Origin: Wolfiporia cocos
Taxonomy: Eukaryota > Basidiomycota > Agaricomycetes > Polyporales > Phaeolaceae
Direction of reading: 5' to 3'
Assembly (NCBI GenBank): GCA_029448655.1
Contig: JACCLO010000007.1
Location: 2,542,001-2,606,000 of the forward strand
Length of the DNA: 64,000 nt
Below the pieces are notes generated by a model. That model did no database searches. It was not told the origin of the DNA and saw only the letters and a program-made list of their open reading frames with translations. The position numbers were made by a program, and so were the translations under genes. Of the stretch, positions 46,954-57,294 are shown piece by piece (the first letter of the stretch is position 1; each line of letters begins with the position of its first letter).

Positions 46954-47485
46954 TGGTGATGTGCAAATCCCGGCTCGGCTCAAAGCTCGGGGCTTGGGTC
47001 CGGCTTTAAAGGGTTCGTGCTCAGCGAGATGTCAGGCCGGACCCTCCCTGACGGCTCAGGCCGGGGCTTGTGGACATTCAGGAAGGACCTCAAGATTAAT
47101 AGTTTGTACAGCCCAAAATGGCAGCAAATACATTCAGAATGCATATATGTCCGCTATTTATTGTTGTCCTGATCTACAAGTGCTTTTACAGCTGCTCATG
47201 ACACTGACGGAGAATCCAGGTCTCGATCGCAACCCCGATCGCAATAGTTACGAAGTTCCGCACTGGTTACAAGTCATTGTATGGTTGTTGAGAATATTTA
47301 ATATGAAAGTATGCAAAATCCTGTACCACAGGGTCTATTTTTACTCATTACAACAAAGCTACAGTTGCACTCCTAAAGCCTCCGGCTCAGGGCTCATGCT
47401 TTGACCGTCGTGGACATTTACATCAATTGTTGAAGGCTCGGCCAGGCCCGGCCCACGGCTTTGAGCCGGGCTTTGCACATCACTA
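46954..47485. mobile_element. hAT-type MITE, 532 bp
   Basis: The ends are TGGTGATGTGCAAATCCCGG and, on the other strand, TAGTGATGTGCAAAGCCCGG, fitting hAT terminal repeats (YAGTGATGTGC) with one change at the left end. Flanks TCTCTGGA and CCTCTGGA give an 8-bp TSD with one mismatch. The subtermini are rich in GGCTC/GAGCC, like the element at 4288-8646. It is non-coding and lies 160 bp past the PKS stop codon. Confidence 0.8.
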
Positions 47486-47920
47486 CCTCTGGATGCCGAG
47501 CATAGAAGTATCAATACAAGTAAGATAACCATCATCTGCAAGCAGTTGTGTCCACATGGACATTGTGTAATGTGAAGCTCCAACCATACAATGTATACTA
47601 GCTGGATAACCCGTGCTCTTGCACGGAATGTAGAGTTACCGTGATGTAGCCTAGGTGCAACAAACTCCAGGCTTGGGTCAGGGGCTTGAAGCTTCGATCG
47701 GCGGGTTCCATGGGCAGTGGCTACCGTATCAGGGAGTTGCCTAATCAAGATGCTTTTCTATAGAAGATACATCAGCAAAGTGCGAGACCGTAGATCTACT
47801 AGTATCTACGTAGATATACCAAGCAGGTCCTGTAACTGTAGCCGGACCGGTATACTCATATATAACCCCCTTATAGTAGCAGGTCCTCGCAATAGCAAGC
47901 GCCCAGGGGATGGGTTCCTG
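47486..47920. other. No supported gene between the MITE and the minisatellite
   Basis: No domain or paired repeat was recognised. An isolated AGGTCCTCGCAATAGCAAGC near 47881 is the inverse of the minisatellite unit that follows, so the array may have a small inverted outlier. Confidence 0.4.
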
Positions 47921-48134
47921 CAAGGACCTCACCTGAGGCCCATGCTGTTGCGAGGACCTCACCTGAGGGCCTTCGCTACTGCGAGGACCTCACCTGAGGC
48001 CCATGCTGTTGCGAGGACCTCACCTGAGGTCCTTCGCTACTGCGAGGACCTTAGCTGAGGGCCTTCGCTACTGCGAGGACCTTAGCTGAGGTCCTTCGCT
48101 ACTGCGAGGACCTTAGCTGAGGTCCTTGCTATTG
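47921..48134 (+). repeat. Minisatellite, seven units of 30/31 bp
   Basis: Units start at 47921, 47951, 47982, 48012, 48043, 48074 and 48105, each beginning C(G/A)AGGACCT and ending in a CTRTTG or CTACTG variant. Two sub-types differ at CACC/TAGC and GGCCC/GGTCC/GGGCC. Each unit holds the near-palindrome GGACCTNRSCTGAGGTCC. An 11-G run follows at 48173-48183. Confidence 0.9.
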
Positions 48135-48469
48135 CAGGGACCGCACAATAGTGATTCCCTGGGCAGTCTGCAGGGGGGGGGGGCCGCTCTAGGGTACCGG
48201 TTCCAAAAATGCAGCTCATAGAATATATTAATACACATAGTACAGTGCCAATAAAAGTACGATTTTTTTTAGTAGTACACATGCGCACAACACCGTCAGA
48301 AGAGCCGGCTCCTGAGCAGACGGGGCCACCAAGCACATATCACAGAGCACTGAGGATCAAAGAGTCGAGCACAAGGCACAGCCTGATGGAGCAAAGCAGC
48401 AGCGCGTAACCAGAGCCAAAAGTCGCCAGAGAGCCAAAGCAGTCCAAGTATGCCGTTGTGCACGCCGAT

Positions 48470-50579
48470 CTAGTCGTCCTCTTCCTCGCCGTCTTCCTCG
48501 CCGTCTTCGTCTTCCTCGCCGTCTTCGTCTTCGTCTTCGTCCTCGGCCTCGTCCTCGGCCTCGTCGTCGCCAGCCTCCTCCTCTCCATCCTCTTCCATGA
48601 GCTCGTCTACACCCTCGCCCTGCTCACCGTCCACCTGCTCCTCCACCTGCTCCTCGCCATCGACCTGCTCCTCCACCTGCTCCTCGCCATCGACCTGCGC
48701 CTCCACCTGCTCCTCGCCGTCAACCTGCGCCTCCACCTCCTCCTCGCCGTCAACCTGCGCAGCAACCGCCTCCTCGTCTTCGTCGTCGTTAAAACTTTCA
48801 AAGAGCCCCAGCGGTGATTTCCTCCGAAGAGGGATGGGTAGGTCATCGCTCTCGGGGTGGGAAGCGGCCTTGGAAGCTTCAGCGAGCCGCTTGTTGATCC
48901 TCTCAATGAGAGACGGTCCCTCGCGCTTGCGAATTTTGATGCCGTTCGGTGCGACAGTCTGCGTACCCTTGCCGTAGACCTCCCTAGATAAAACAGTTAG
49001 ATTACCATATAATTAGCACAAGTACTCACTTCCAGGCCAGCGTCCGCGCACCCCAATCAGCATCATTCTTGAACACGTTCAAGATGTAATTATAAAATTC
49101 TGTGCCGAGGAATGTGCCGTCATTATCGTCCCAGACGTTCCGGGACGCGTATCCGAAGCGAGTCTGCCAAACGGTACAGTCAGCGACAAATAATTTTAGA
49201 GAGCAGCACGCACGATCAGAGCAGTATATGCAATTTGCTCGGGAGTAACCTCATCAAGGCTGTAGATCTTACAAAGAGGGGGGCGTCCGCCACCTTTCTT
49301 TGCGTCCGCAACAGAGAAACTTTGAGCAGTGCTGGGTCCCTTAAAGAGACAGCGGAAATTCTGCGCACACTATCAGCATATACTACGCAATCAGATCCAG
49401 ATCATACCACGACAAGAATAGGAGACATTAGCAGATTCTGTTCAGGCTTTTCATCGTCATACCCATTCTCGGGGTAGAGGAACGAGGGGAGGTCACTGGC
49501 GTCAACCTCGATTTCCCCAGCGCGCATAGCACGGCAGAATCTGGGAAACTCGTCAGTCGAGGAAGATAATGACTGTTACCACGTACCCCTTGGGATTCTC
49601 ATCAAACTCATCGCGGTAGATGCGCGGCACTAATACTCGTGCTGTAGCGACATTCTTGTAGCCTCGCTTGGCCTTGGGTAAGTCGACTGGAACGGCTGGA
49701 ATATCACCGCGCCTCAAATCGGGGAGATACTTGAGGCAGTTGTTTTTGATTTTAGTACAGTCGTCGGATCGGGCGTATCTGGAGTGTCGGTCGAGCTATG
49801 CATACAGTGAAGTATAAGCTATACGACTGGAGAACGTTGCGAAAACTCACGTATTGCGCGAGATGTAACAAAGCCTTCTCTTTTCCTTCTAAGTAGCGAA
49901 TCTGCTTATGAAGGACGGGACAGATGCCCAGAAGCTCTTCATAGTAGCCAAGGTCTCGGCGAGCGTCTTCCATCGAGCTGGCGACACGACAGAGTCCGAA
50001 TCAGTGCATATATGCGCGCTTCCATATACGTACACTCCATTGGGAAGATCATTCGCGCCCCATTCACCCCCGGGAACGCCGTAGAGGCGAATGCCAAGCG
50101 CAATCACGCGATCGACCTTCATGAAAGGGTTGATACAGCGCGGAATGTATCGCCCAGCCAGCTTGTATATCTTGAGGTGAGATCTGAATGTCCTCATTAA
50201 TAGTAGGCTATATGCGCATGCAAAGGAAGAAAAAATACTCGTTTTCGTCGCGGGAAGGGTTTTCGTTCAACAATCTCATCTGAACGATCAAGCTTTTGAA
50301 GACCTGTTCATCTTCGGAGCCGTCTTCGTCTTCTTCAGTATTTTCGCGTTCGCGATGTTCGACGTCGGCGACATGCTGGGATTGGGTACGACGCCCCTTC
50401 TTGGCGCTGGGCACAACGCTCGCGCGGCGAGATTCTGGGGCTCAGCGTGATGTAGTCGCGACGTCTTGCTCATCTTCATAGGTCGTACGGACGCGTTTTC
50501 TGGGCCGCTCTTTATTGAGTGTTGCATTCTTGTATGCTGGCCTTGGCGTCGGGCGGCGAGACTTGACACCACGAGACAT
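48470..50579 (-). pseudogene. DUF6698-like gene with an in-frame TGA at codon 46
   Basis: Starting at the ATG at 50579, the protein begins MSRGVKSRRPTPRPAYKNAT and continues in frame to 50223 except for a TGA at 50442-50444. Introns then join GRYIPRCINPF, VIALGIRLYG, PVLHKQIRYLEGK, RHSRYARSDDCTKIKNNC, RRGDIPAVPVDLPKAKRGYK, LVPRIYRDEF, DASDLPSFLYPENG and DEVTPEQIAYTALI in order. The SDD..K, IYRD.FD and PSFLY..G blocks are what I know from the Agaricomycete DUF6698 family, whose function is unknown. The C-terminus (48972-48470) is acidic, with five 10-aa EEQVEAQVDG-type repeats and a D/E run. The stop sits where CGA would read Arg, so a single CpG transition could have caused it. The rest looks functional. 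Confidence 0.7.
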
Positions 50580-51047
50580 AGTAAGGGATTTTTTGTAGGG
50601 GAAGATGGAGGTATGAGATTCAGTTGCGAAGTGAATTTGCGGCCGGTGGGCTGTCATTTATGGCGGGTACGCGATCATATGACAGCCACTGTCATTACGA
50701 CGCGGTAAGGTTAGGGCTTAATGCGTCATCGGTGTCATCTGAACGGATTCATACATGCTCCTTACGCCGAGTCGACGTAGTGCTCGATCTCCGCCGTCGC
50801 CCCTCTCAACAGCATTCCAAACTATCAGCAAATTACTTCGCAATCAAGGTGAAAAGTCAGAAGCGCCGCACGAGGAGGCAGCAGCCACCGACGCGTTCAA
50901 GACATGCACGTTATATCACGTGATCGCGCTGAAAGATTCGTCTTGCATATTCTCGGGCCGCTATCTTCGCCCATACGTTTCGAAAAGTTTGCTTTTTATG
51001 CACGCTGTATAATGAGTGGACATTCTACTCCTGCGCCAGTTCACCCT
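50580..51047. other. Upstream region of the DUF6698-like gene
   Basis: No gene was recognised. The first ~150 bp presumably hold the promoter of the minus-strand DUF6698-like gene. The rest leads into the repeat array. Confidence 0.4.
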
Positions 51048-53010
51048 TGAGCTTGAGTAATTGAGTCTCGTCCATTTCTCCAGTACGGTATGAATTACAT
51101 GATCGCTTTGATAACAATTCGCGCTGTCTAGGAAGGCGCGAGAAGTTGAGAAAGTGGCCCTGCGCTATCTCTGATCTTGTGCTTCCTGCAGAGCGAGGCA
51201 CAAATCTGAAGACGCGACGCATCCTGACGCGTCGGTGGCTGGTTCCTCCTACGGCGCCTCCGACCTCCCACTTGATTCTGAGCTTAGTCCTTAGCATTTG
51301 ACGACTCTAAATTGCTAGAGCTCCTGAGAGAGTTAATATTATAGCAATACAAGGTCTCTCCTTGAAGTTGAAGTCTGCGAGTGTTCCACATGGCAGCTAA
51401 ATGTCATAGACATGCTACTGTCAATCATTTAGATGAGATATGTGGTCAAGATAATGTATATAAAGTATACAGATCAGTGGAGAAACTTAGTTCTGAGAAT
51501 ATCAATGCGTGTCTCAGCATATTTACCACTATAAATACCGCGCACTGTGATGTCACAGTGTCTCCAAGGTTGCAAAGTGGTAGAGAGTCCAATCCGTATT
51601 ATCTGTATCTTTTGCCATTATACAGTATACTACATCATATGAACTATATATCAGAATATTTTCATGATTTTAGGATTGATTCTCAGGGAGTGGTGGGGCG
51701 TTCCATTGGGTAGTGTCTAAAACACATACCAATCTTTGAATAGGCACACAATATTAACAAGCACAATCGGGCGGGCGCTATGATAGTATAATCTTTTTCA
51801 TTATATTGAAATGATATAAGTATATTTATACACCATGTAGCCGTACAGATCTCACGTAGCACATGTTCTACGACTGCATGTCTGTTTCGGCACTGACTTT
51901 CTCGATATTTTCCTACACCACTCATCAAAGAGCAACGATACAGTCATGATCACAGCGCTTATGTATACAGTAGATCCTATACTGTATGTGACTCGAGTTT
52001 CAGAATTTTTAACAATGTGTTGCCGTAGCTGTGGGCTGCACAAGTCGAATGATGTCGAAATCTGCTTCAGCCACTTCAGCCACCCAGACGAAGGTTTGGG
52101 GTTTATCTGAGTTTCAATAGTAGTTAGGGTTACACATTTGGTCAATACGCGCTCACGCTTGAGTAATTGATCGTCCATTTCTCCGGTACCGTGTCTCGAT
52201 TACATGATCGATTTGATAATATAATTCGCGAAGGCGCGAGAAGTTGAGGAAGCGGCCCTGCGCTTAGCGGTTCTTGTGCTCCCTGTAGAGCGAGGCTAAT
52301 TATTTCTTGAGCTTGAGCAATTGAGTCTCGTCCATTTCTCCAGTACGGTATGAATTACATGATCGCTTTGATAATAATTCGCGCTGTCTATGGAGGCGCG
52401 AGAAGTTGAGGGAGTGGCCCTGCGCTGTTGCTGATCTTGTGCTTCCTGCAGAGCGAGACTAAATTAAGCCTGAGCTTGAGCAATTGAGTCTCGTCCATTT
52501 CTCCAGTACGGTAACAATTACATGATCGCTTTGATCGTTATGCATGCTCAGTTGACATTCTACCCTTGCGCTAGTTCACCCCTGAGCTTGAGTAATTGAG
52601 TCTCGTCCATTTCTCTAATGCGATATTAATCAAATGATTACTAAGTGAGCACTCTAAATGGTCAGGAACATAATACCGCTGCGCTAGTTCGTCTTAGAGC
52701 TTGAGTAATCGAGACTTGTTCATTTCTCAATTACGATGTTGACAAAATGATTATAATGTGGGAGATCAAATGATCACTTTGAATACAATGTAGGTCGTCT
52801 AACTAGTGGGGAACATAACACCATCACGCTGATCTACTCCTGAGCTTGAGTAATTGAGTCTCGTCCATTTCTCATAGTGCGTCTTTATATTGCCATCGAT
52901 TTGATTGAGTATGCGCACTGTCCATCGATCTGTGGATGTCCTACTTTGTCAGCTCACCATTAAACTTTTACAATAGAGCCTAGCTCATTTCTCACAAACG
53001 ATCCTGAACG
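51048..53010. repeat. Array of diverged ~110-150 bp repeats, interrupted at 51.3-52.1 kb
   Basis: The core word TTGAGTCTCGTCCATTTCT, preceded by GAGCTTGAG(T/C)AA, recurs at about 51048, 52155, 52308, 52471, 52583, 52696, 52841 and, weakly, 52966, with another at 55090. Longer units also share a GCGCGAGAAGTTGAG..GTGGCCCTGCGC..CTGCAGAGCGAG tract. On the minus strand the core reads EMDETQLLKLKGELAQ, open into the preceding unit at 51025-51297. The part at about 51300-52130 is unrelated AT-rich DNA in which nothing was recognised. The origin of the repeat is unknown. Confidence 0.75.
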
Positions 53011-53292
53011 AATTGGCAATCGCAATATTATGCACGCTAAACAACAATATAGAAACATACACGATTCCTGAGTGATATTATGCATAAACAAATATAGTAA
53101 AAACCTTAATATATTACTAGAAGATTGTATCAATTATTCAAAGTTGAAACTATACATATCCATCAAGATCTGAGTCCGGAATCAAGTTTGAGGTCGTAAG
53201 CGCCTTACGGTCGATCGGCCACTGACGCGTCAAGACGCGTCAAGACGCGTCGCGATAAGCACGTGACTAACACGTGACCGCGTCCAATCATT

Positions 53293-53666
53293 CCACTTTC
53301 GTGTTTGGACCTCTACACTTCGAGACATTGCGAGCGACAGCGATTCTGAATAAACTACTGATAGCGTACAGAGAATAAGTATGTAACGAGCGAGATATCA
53401 GAAGAATTTTATTCCATATTTGGAACGTTTGTGATGTATGATGGATGTATACATCACAAATGTTCCAAATATGGAATAAAAAACACAGATTTGGAACGTT
53501 TGTGATGTATGATGGATGTATACATCACAAACGTTCCAAATATGGAATAAAATTCTTCTGATATCTCGCTCGTTACATACTTATTCTCTGTACGCTATCA
53601 GTAGTTTATTCAGAATCGCTGTCGCTCGCAATGTCTCGAAGTGTAGAGGTCCGAACACAAAAGTGG
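53293..53666. mobile_element. Foldback element, 374 bp
   Basis: Arms of about 160 bp (from 53293 and ending 53666) are near-perfect inverted repeats starting CCACTTTYGTGTTYGGACC. The centre contains two copies of an internal hairpin (GATGTATGATGGATGTATACATC with TTTGGAACGTTTGTG on both sides), so it folds on two scales. No coding capacity and no clear TSD. Confidence 0.85.
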
Positions 53667-53996
53667 CTGAGGTCGATCAACGAGATTCGAACTCCGCAAT
53701 CTAATCAATATTACATAATACTTGCCAATCTAAGCGCAAGAAGCAGCATTGAGCGCGTACAATGCATTTGATCCGTTCGGAGCGCTCACGGACAAGGCTT
53801 GACGCCCGGACATAATGGAATTGAAATGATAATATCATTGACTTTGTTGCATTCCGTGCGCTCTTGAACACAGAAGACACAGAATCAAAGTATGACACAA
53901 AGTCAAGTCTATTGACGTGATGGTGCACGTGAGCGACGCCCCTAGGCGTTTTGCTTTTTCTCTTTTTCTCCAAGCCTTGCTCCGCATTCCTGAACA

Positions 53997-54804
53997 ATGT
54001 CCGCATTCAACTACGACCCCAACCTTTACCTCTCATCTCGAGAAATCTTCCCTGATGAGTCTATTATGGCTCTTGAAAGAATCACCCAGTCGATTCAGAA
54101 TCTCATCGGACGTCTGCAGCGCTACACCGACCCTCCTACCTCCTATACCCATGGCGCAACTATGCCTCTATACCGCCCCATAGTCCACGAAATTCTATCT
54201 GATTCAATGAGGATTGCGTCTGGAGCTATCTGGGTTGCTACCGTCTTATTAGGCGACTTCCACATCGCGGATAGCCAGCCAACTGAGACTCGGCGGCGCT
54301 CGCTCTATACACCCTGGCATTCGCATCGCACAACTGCAAATCTGCTACTCCACTCTTTGAACCAAATCAGTTCCGCATCATACAGATTAGATAGAGGAAC
54401 GATGGAGGACAAAATACAGATCTCCGAAGGATTCAGTTTGTAGTGAGTTTTAAACGTGCTTTGCCAACTTAAAATCAACGAAATGTATGCGCATTTAGCC
54501 ATCGTCTCCCAGACCCTGACAAGATACCCGACCCGCGCCCCAGTAAAAAGGCTTCTCGGGTGAGTATTTGCTGTTGCATGGTTGCACTTGATTATTGAGA
54601 ACGCGTTTTTCTCGATTTCAGAGGCGTAATCAGCCGAACGCTAGCAACACCGCTACCTCTAGCAATGTGCCGGTCGACAGGGACACAACTCTCGTCGATG
54701 TCGGCTCGCCCGAACAAGTTACCCCTAACAAGCGCAAGCGCAACGTTGCTGACGACGGAGATAGCTCACGCAAGAACGCCAAGCGCGTCAGACGTGGTTT
54801 CTAA
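53997..54804 (+). CDS. Orphan three-exon gene, 228-aa basic-tailed protein
   Basis: Exons 53997-54439, 54499-54559 and 54622-54804 join in phase to 228 codons ending TAA. The introns are GTAGTG..TTTAG (59 nt) and GTGAGT..TTCAG (62 nt). The start is favoured by a pyrimidine-rich leader (CTTTTTCTCTTTTTCTCC) and the context GAACAATGTCC. The N-terminal ~145 aa look globular and alpha-helical (ALERITQSIQNLIGRLQRY; TTANLLLHSLNQISSASYRL). The C-terminal ~80 aa are low-complexity and basic, with likely nuclear-localisation runs (NKRKRN, KNAKRVRR). No family was recognised. It sits between a foldback element and the Plavaka gene and may be a cargo gene of a transposon or a lineage-specific host gene. 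Confidence 0.65.
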
Positions 54805-55285
54805 TGGGTGCAGGCAAGATATGCTATTCCTCGTCTATTGTCACAAAGCTCCAAATTTGCTCTCGTCAATGCTTTCTCTGCTATCGTTTGACCTTGTCGC
54901 TGCTATCGTCGCTCCATAAATGTGTACTGCTATTAATTTTCGGACTACATGGTTGTACCAAAGAAATATCGCTGCTCCCCTTTGCTTCCGTACTCGCATT
55001 GCCTCCTCGTGTACTGCTGTTGCTCGTATACATATTTATTGTGCGCTATCAATCTCGAATGGTCAGAAGATCGGCTGTCGAATTTTAATGCAAGCTCATT
55101 AGCGCGCGCAATTGAGTCTCGTCTATTTCTCCGATGACAAATATTAGGATGCGCGGTAAGAAATTACTCACATATATGTTAGAAGCGTGTACAGTATACG
55201 GCCGAGACCGAAGGAAGGCTCGATGACGTCGAGTTAAGCACTCACCTTCCTCATATTCGATTAGAAGAGTAGAGATGCGCACAGT
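54805..55285. other. 3' flank of the orphan gene with one repeat-array unit
   Basis: Holds a single AATTGAGTCTCGTCTATTTCT unit near 55105 and, on the minus strand at 55183-55231, a fragment reading VIEPSFGLGRILYTLL (glycyl-tRNA synthetase motif 3). No complete gene is present. Confidence 0.5.
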
Positions 55286-56374
55286 GTCACAGATTTATCT
55301 GGGGCTTACAGCATTTTTCCTATGATTATAGCAATTTACCTGGGATTTATACGTCTAACTACCAGTTATCTACGGGTTAACTCCCATTGCCACCACGACA
55401 AGCTCTTAGCTGGGCTTATCAACCACATGACTAGCTTATGTAACGCTACGGTACAACCACGTCCAATAGCAACACTACAGCATACGTCATACAGGTCTCG
55501 CCCGTCAGAGCAAGACCAGCCACGTCATAGATCTTAGATCATAATGATAGGCCGAGCGCGGCACGCTCGCATAATAATGTCCACATGTACAAACAGTGCC
55601 TCGCGGCCTTGTACTATTGGGTCGGCCTTCCCGGCTTCCCACCGCCATAAGATCCTTGATCACAATGGCACCTCAGGCGCGCCACGCCTTCGCATAATAA
55701 TGGCAACACGACCAAACAGCACTATAATAGCATCAAGGCTATATCGCTATAGGTCACGGCCTCCTCGGCCTCCCACGGACTCGGTGCTCTCCAAGTCCCG
55801 GGCTTCTGCCATCACGGCGTTGCCCAAACACCGGACCTCGCCTCACGGCTACGTCCAACACATGCCCCGGTAAACATCCGGTCCGGGCTGTAACACATGC
55901 CAAGGTACTTCCCGTCCAATGGCATAACGACCTCGGCGCCTCGCCCTGGTCATCCAACGAAGCACGGCCAATCGCCATTATACCTCACGGTATCCGGCAA
56001 CCGGCTTCCCTTATACCCGGGCTGCGCCCGCGTTACAACAAGATAACTAACAAATCCCTCTCATACGATTGGTTCGGCCATTAGGGCCTTGCCACGGCCA
56101 TTCTATGTAGAGTCCATAAACAGTAGATAAGATAAGCTTCGCCACTTGGCAAAGCCACATAACCCGGAATGGTAGTACTAGCTAGTAGCACGTGCCATCC
56201 GCATAAACATGTATATAAGTAGGGGCTTGACGCCCTATAACTCTAGTTCTATTATTCTCGGCTTGCGCCGTAGAATAACCCTCACCATCCTGCTGCGCTG
56301 GTATTGCCTCCTCTCTAAGTCGCCTTATCTCAACAATATAGGCACTTGGTGAGTCCCACAGGCGTACTGTGTCA
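55286..56374 (+). mobile_element. Solo LTR (family C), 1089 bp
   Basis: Starts TGTCACAGATTTATCTGGGG and ends GGCGTACTGTGTCA. The TSD CACAG is perfect (55281-55285 and 56375-56379). A TATA-like ACATGTATATAAGTAGGG is near 56208. It is the best-preserved member of its family in the window and inserted into the glycyl-tRNA-synthetase-fragment repeat tract. Confidence 0.92.
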
Positions 56375-56379
56375 CACAG

Positions 56380-57210
56380 TATCACTTACCTACTGCACCA
56401 GGAGCGTGTACAGTATACGACCGAGACCGAGGGAAGGCTCGATGACGTTGGGTAATGTACTCACCTTGTACAAAAAGAGATAGAGCCACGCGAGTAAGTA
56501 GCCTAGTTGAATGTTCTTGATGAGGAACATGTAGATGCGCGCGAGGAAGTAACCTAGTTTGATGATCATGACGAGGAACATGTAGATGTGCACGAGGAAT
56601 TAGTCTGGCTCGACGGTCCGGGTAAGGCACAGATAGGTGCGCGAGATCTGCAATTGCAAATTCTTGTGTTCGCGTCTTCGTTTAATTTATTGGGCGTTCC
56701 GTTGGTCTTCGCGTCTTCTTCCGCTGGGCGTTCCAAGAGATGATCGACTTATTAACTGGTGCTTGCGTCATTCGACAAGTGCAGCGCATGTGCTCGACGT
56801 GAGATAGATGTAGGTAGGAGAGTTCAATGGTATTATGTTTTGTTGAAAACGCACCTTTACCACACACGCAAAAAGAGGCGAACACGGGCGAGGAAGTTGG
56901 ACGGTCTTTATGGAGAACATGTAGATGCGCGCGAAGAAGTGCTCACCTAAAACCTGGAGCATGTACAGTGTACGGCCGAGACCGAAGGAAGGCTCGATGA
57001 CGTTGGGTAATGAACTCACCTTGCGCAAAAAGAGATAGAGCCGCACGAGTAAGTAGCCTAGTTGAGTGTTCTTGATGAGGAACATGTAGATGCGCGCGAG
57101 GAAGTAGCCTAGCATGACGAGGAACATGTAGATACACACGAAAAAAATAGCCTGTGAGTCAGATCGTCTTGGTGAGGAACATGTAGATGCGCGCGAGGAA
57201 GTAAGTAGCA
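56380..57210 (-). repeat. Repeat tract with glycyl-tRNA synthetase motif-3 fragments
   Basis: Two minus-strand copies (56403-56455 and 56956-57012) read LPNVIEPSxGLGRxLY, the class II motif 3 of eukaryotic glycyl-tRNA synthetase; a third lies at 55183-55231. Each follows CAAGGTGAGT, identical to a 5' splice site. Between them are repeats of GAGGAACATGTAGATGCGCG plus CGAGGAAGTA (about 56524, 56573, 57077, 57119 and 57174). No other synthetase motif was found, so these are fragments, not a gene. Confidence 0.65.
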
Positions 57211-57294
57211 AAGGTAAGGAACAGAGCGCTTATTAACTTGGGCTTGCTACGATCCCTCACTTTTGACTCTTCGGTGTGGACTCACTCGCCACTT

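Noticed and set aside
47921..48134. CRISPR-like repeat array
   Set aside because: Units are contiguous 30/31-bp repeats with no unique spacers, and the sequence is eukaryotic.
48458..48817. Leucine/valine-rich membrane protein on the plus strand
   Set aside because: This is the antisense shadow of the acidic repeat tail of the minus-strand DUF6698-like gene.
56768..57211. Minus-strand membrane protein of 147 codons
   Set aside because: The hydrophobic sequence comes from tandem DNA repeats (GAGGAACATGTAGATGCGCG) and a synthetase fragment. There is no consistent start or splice pattern.
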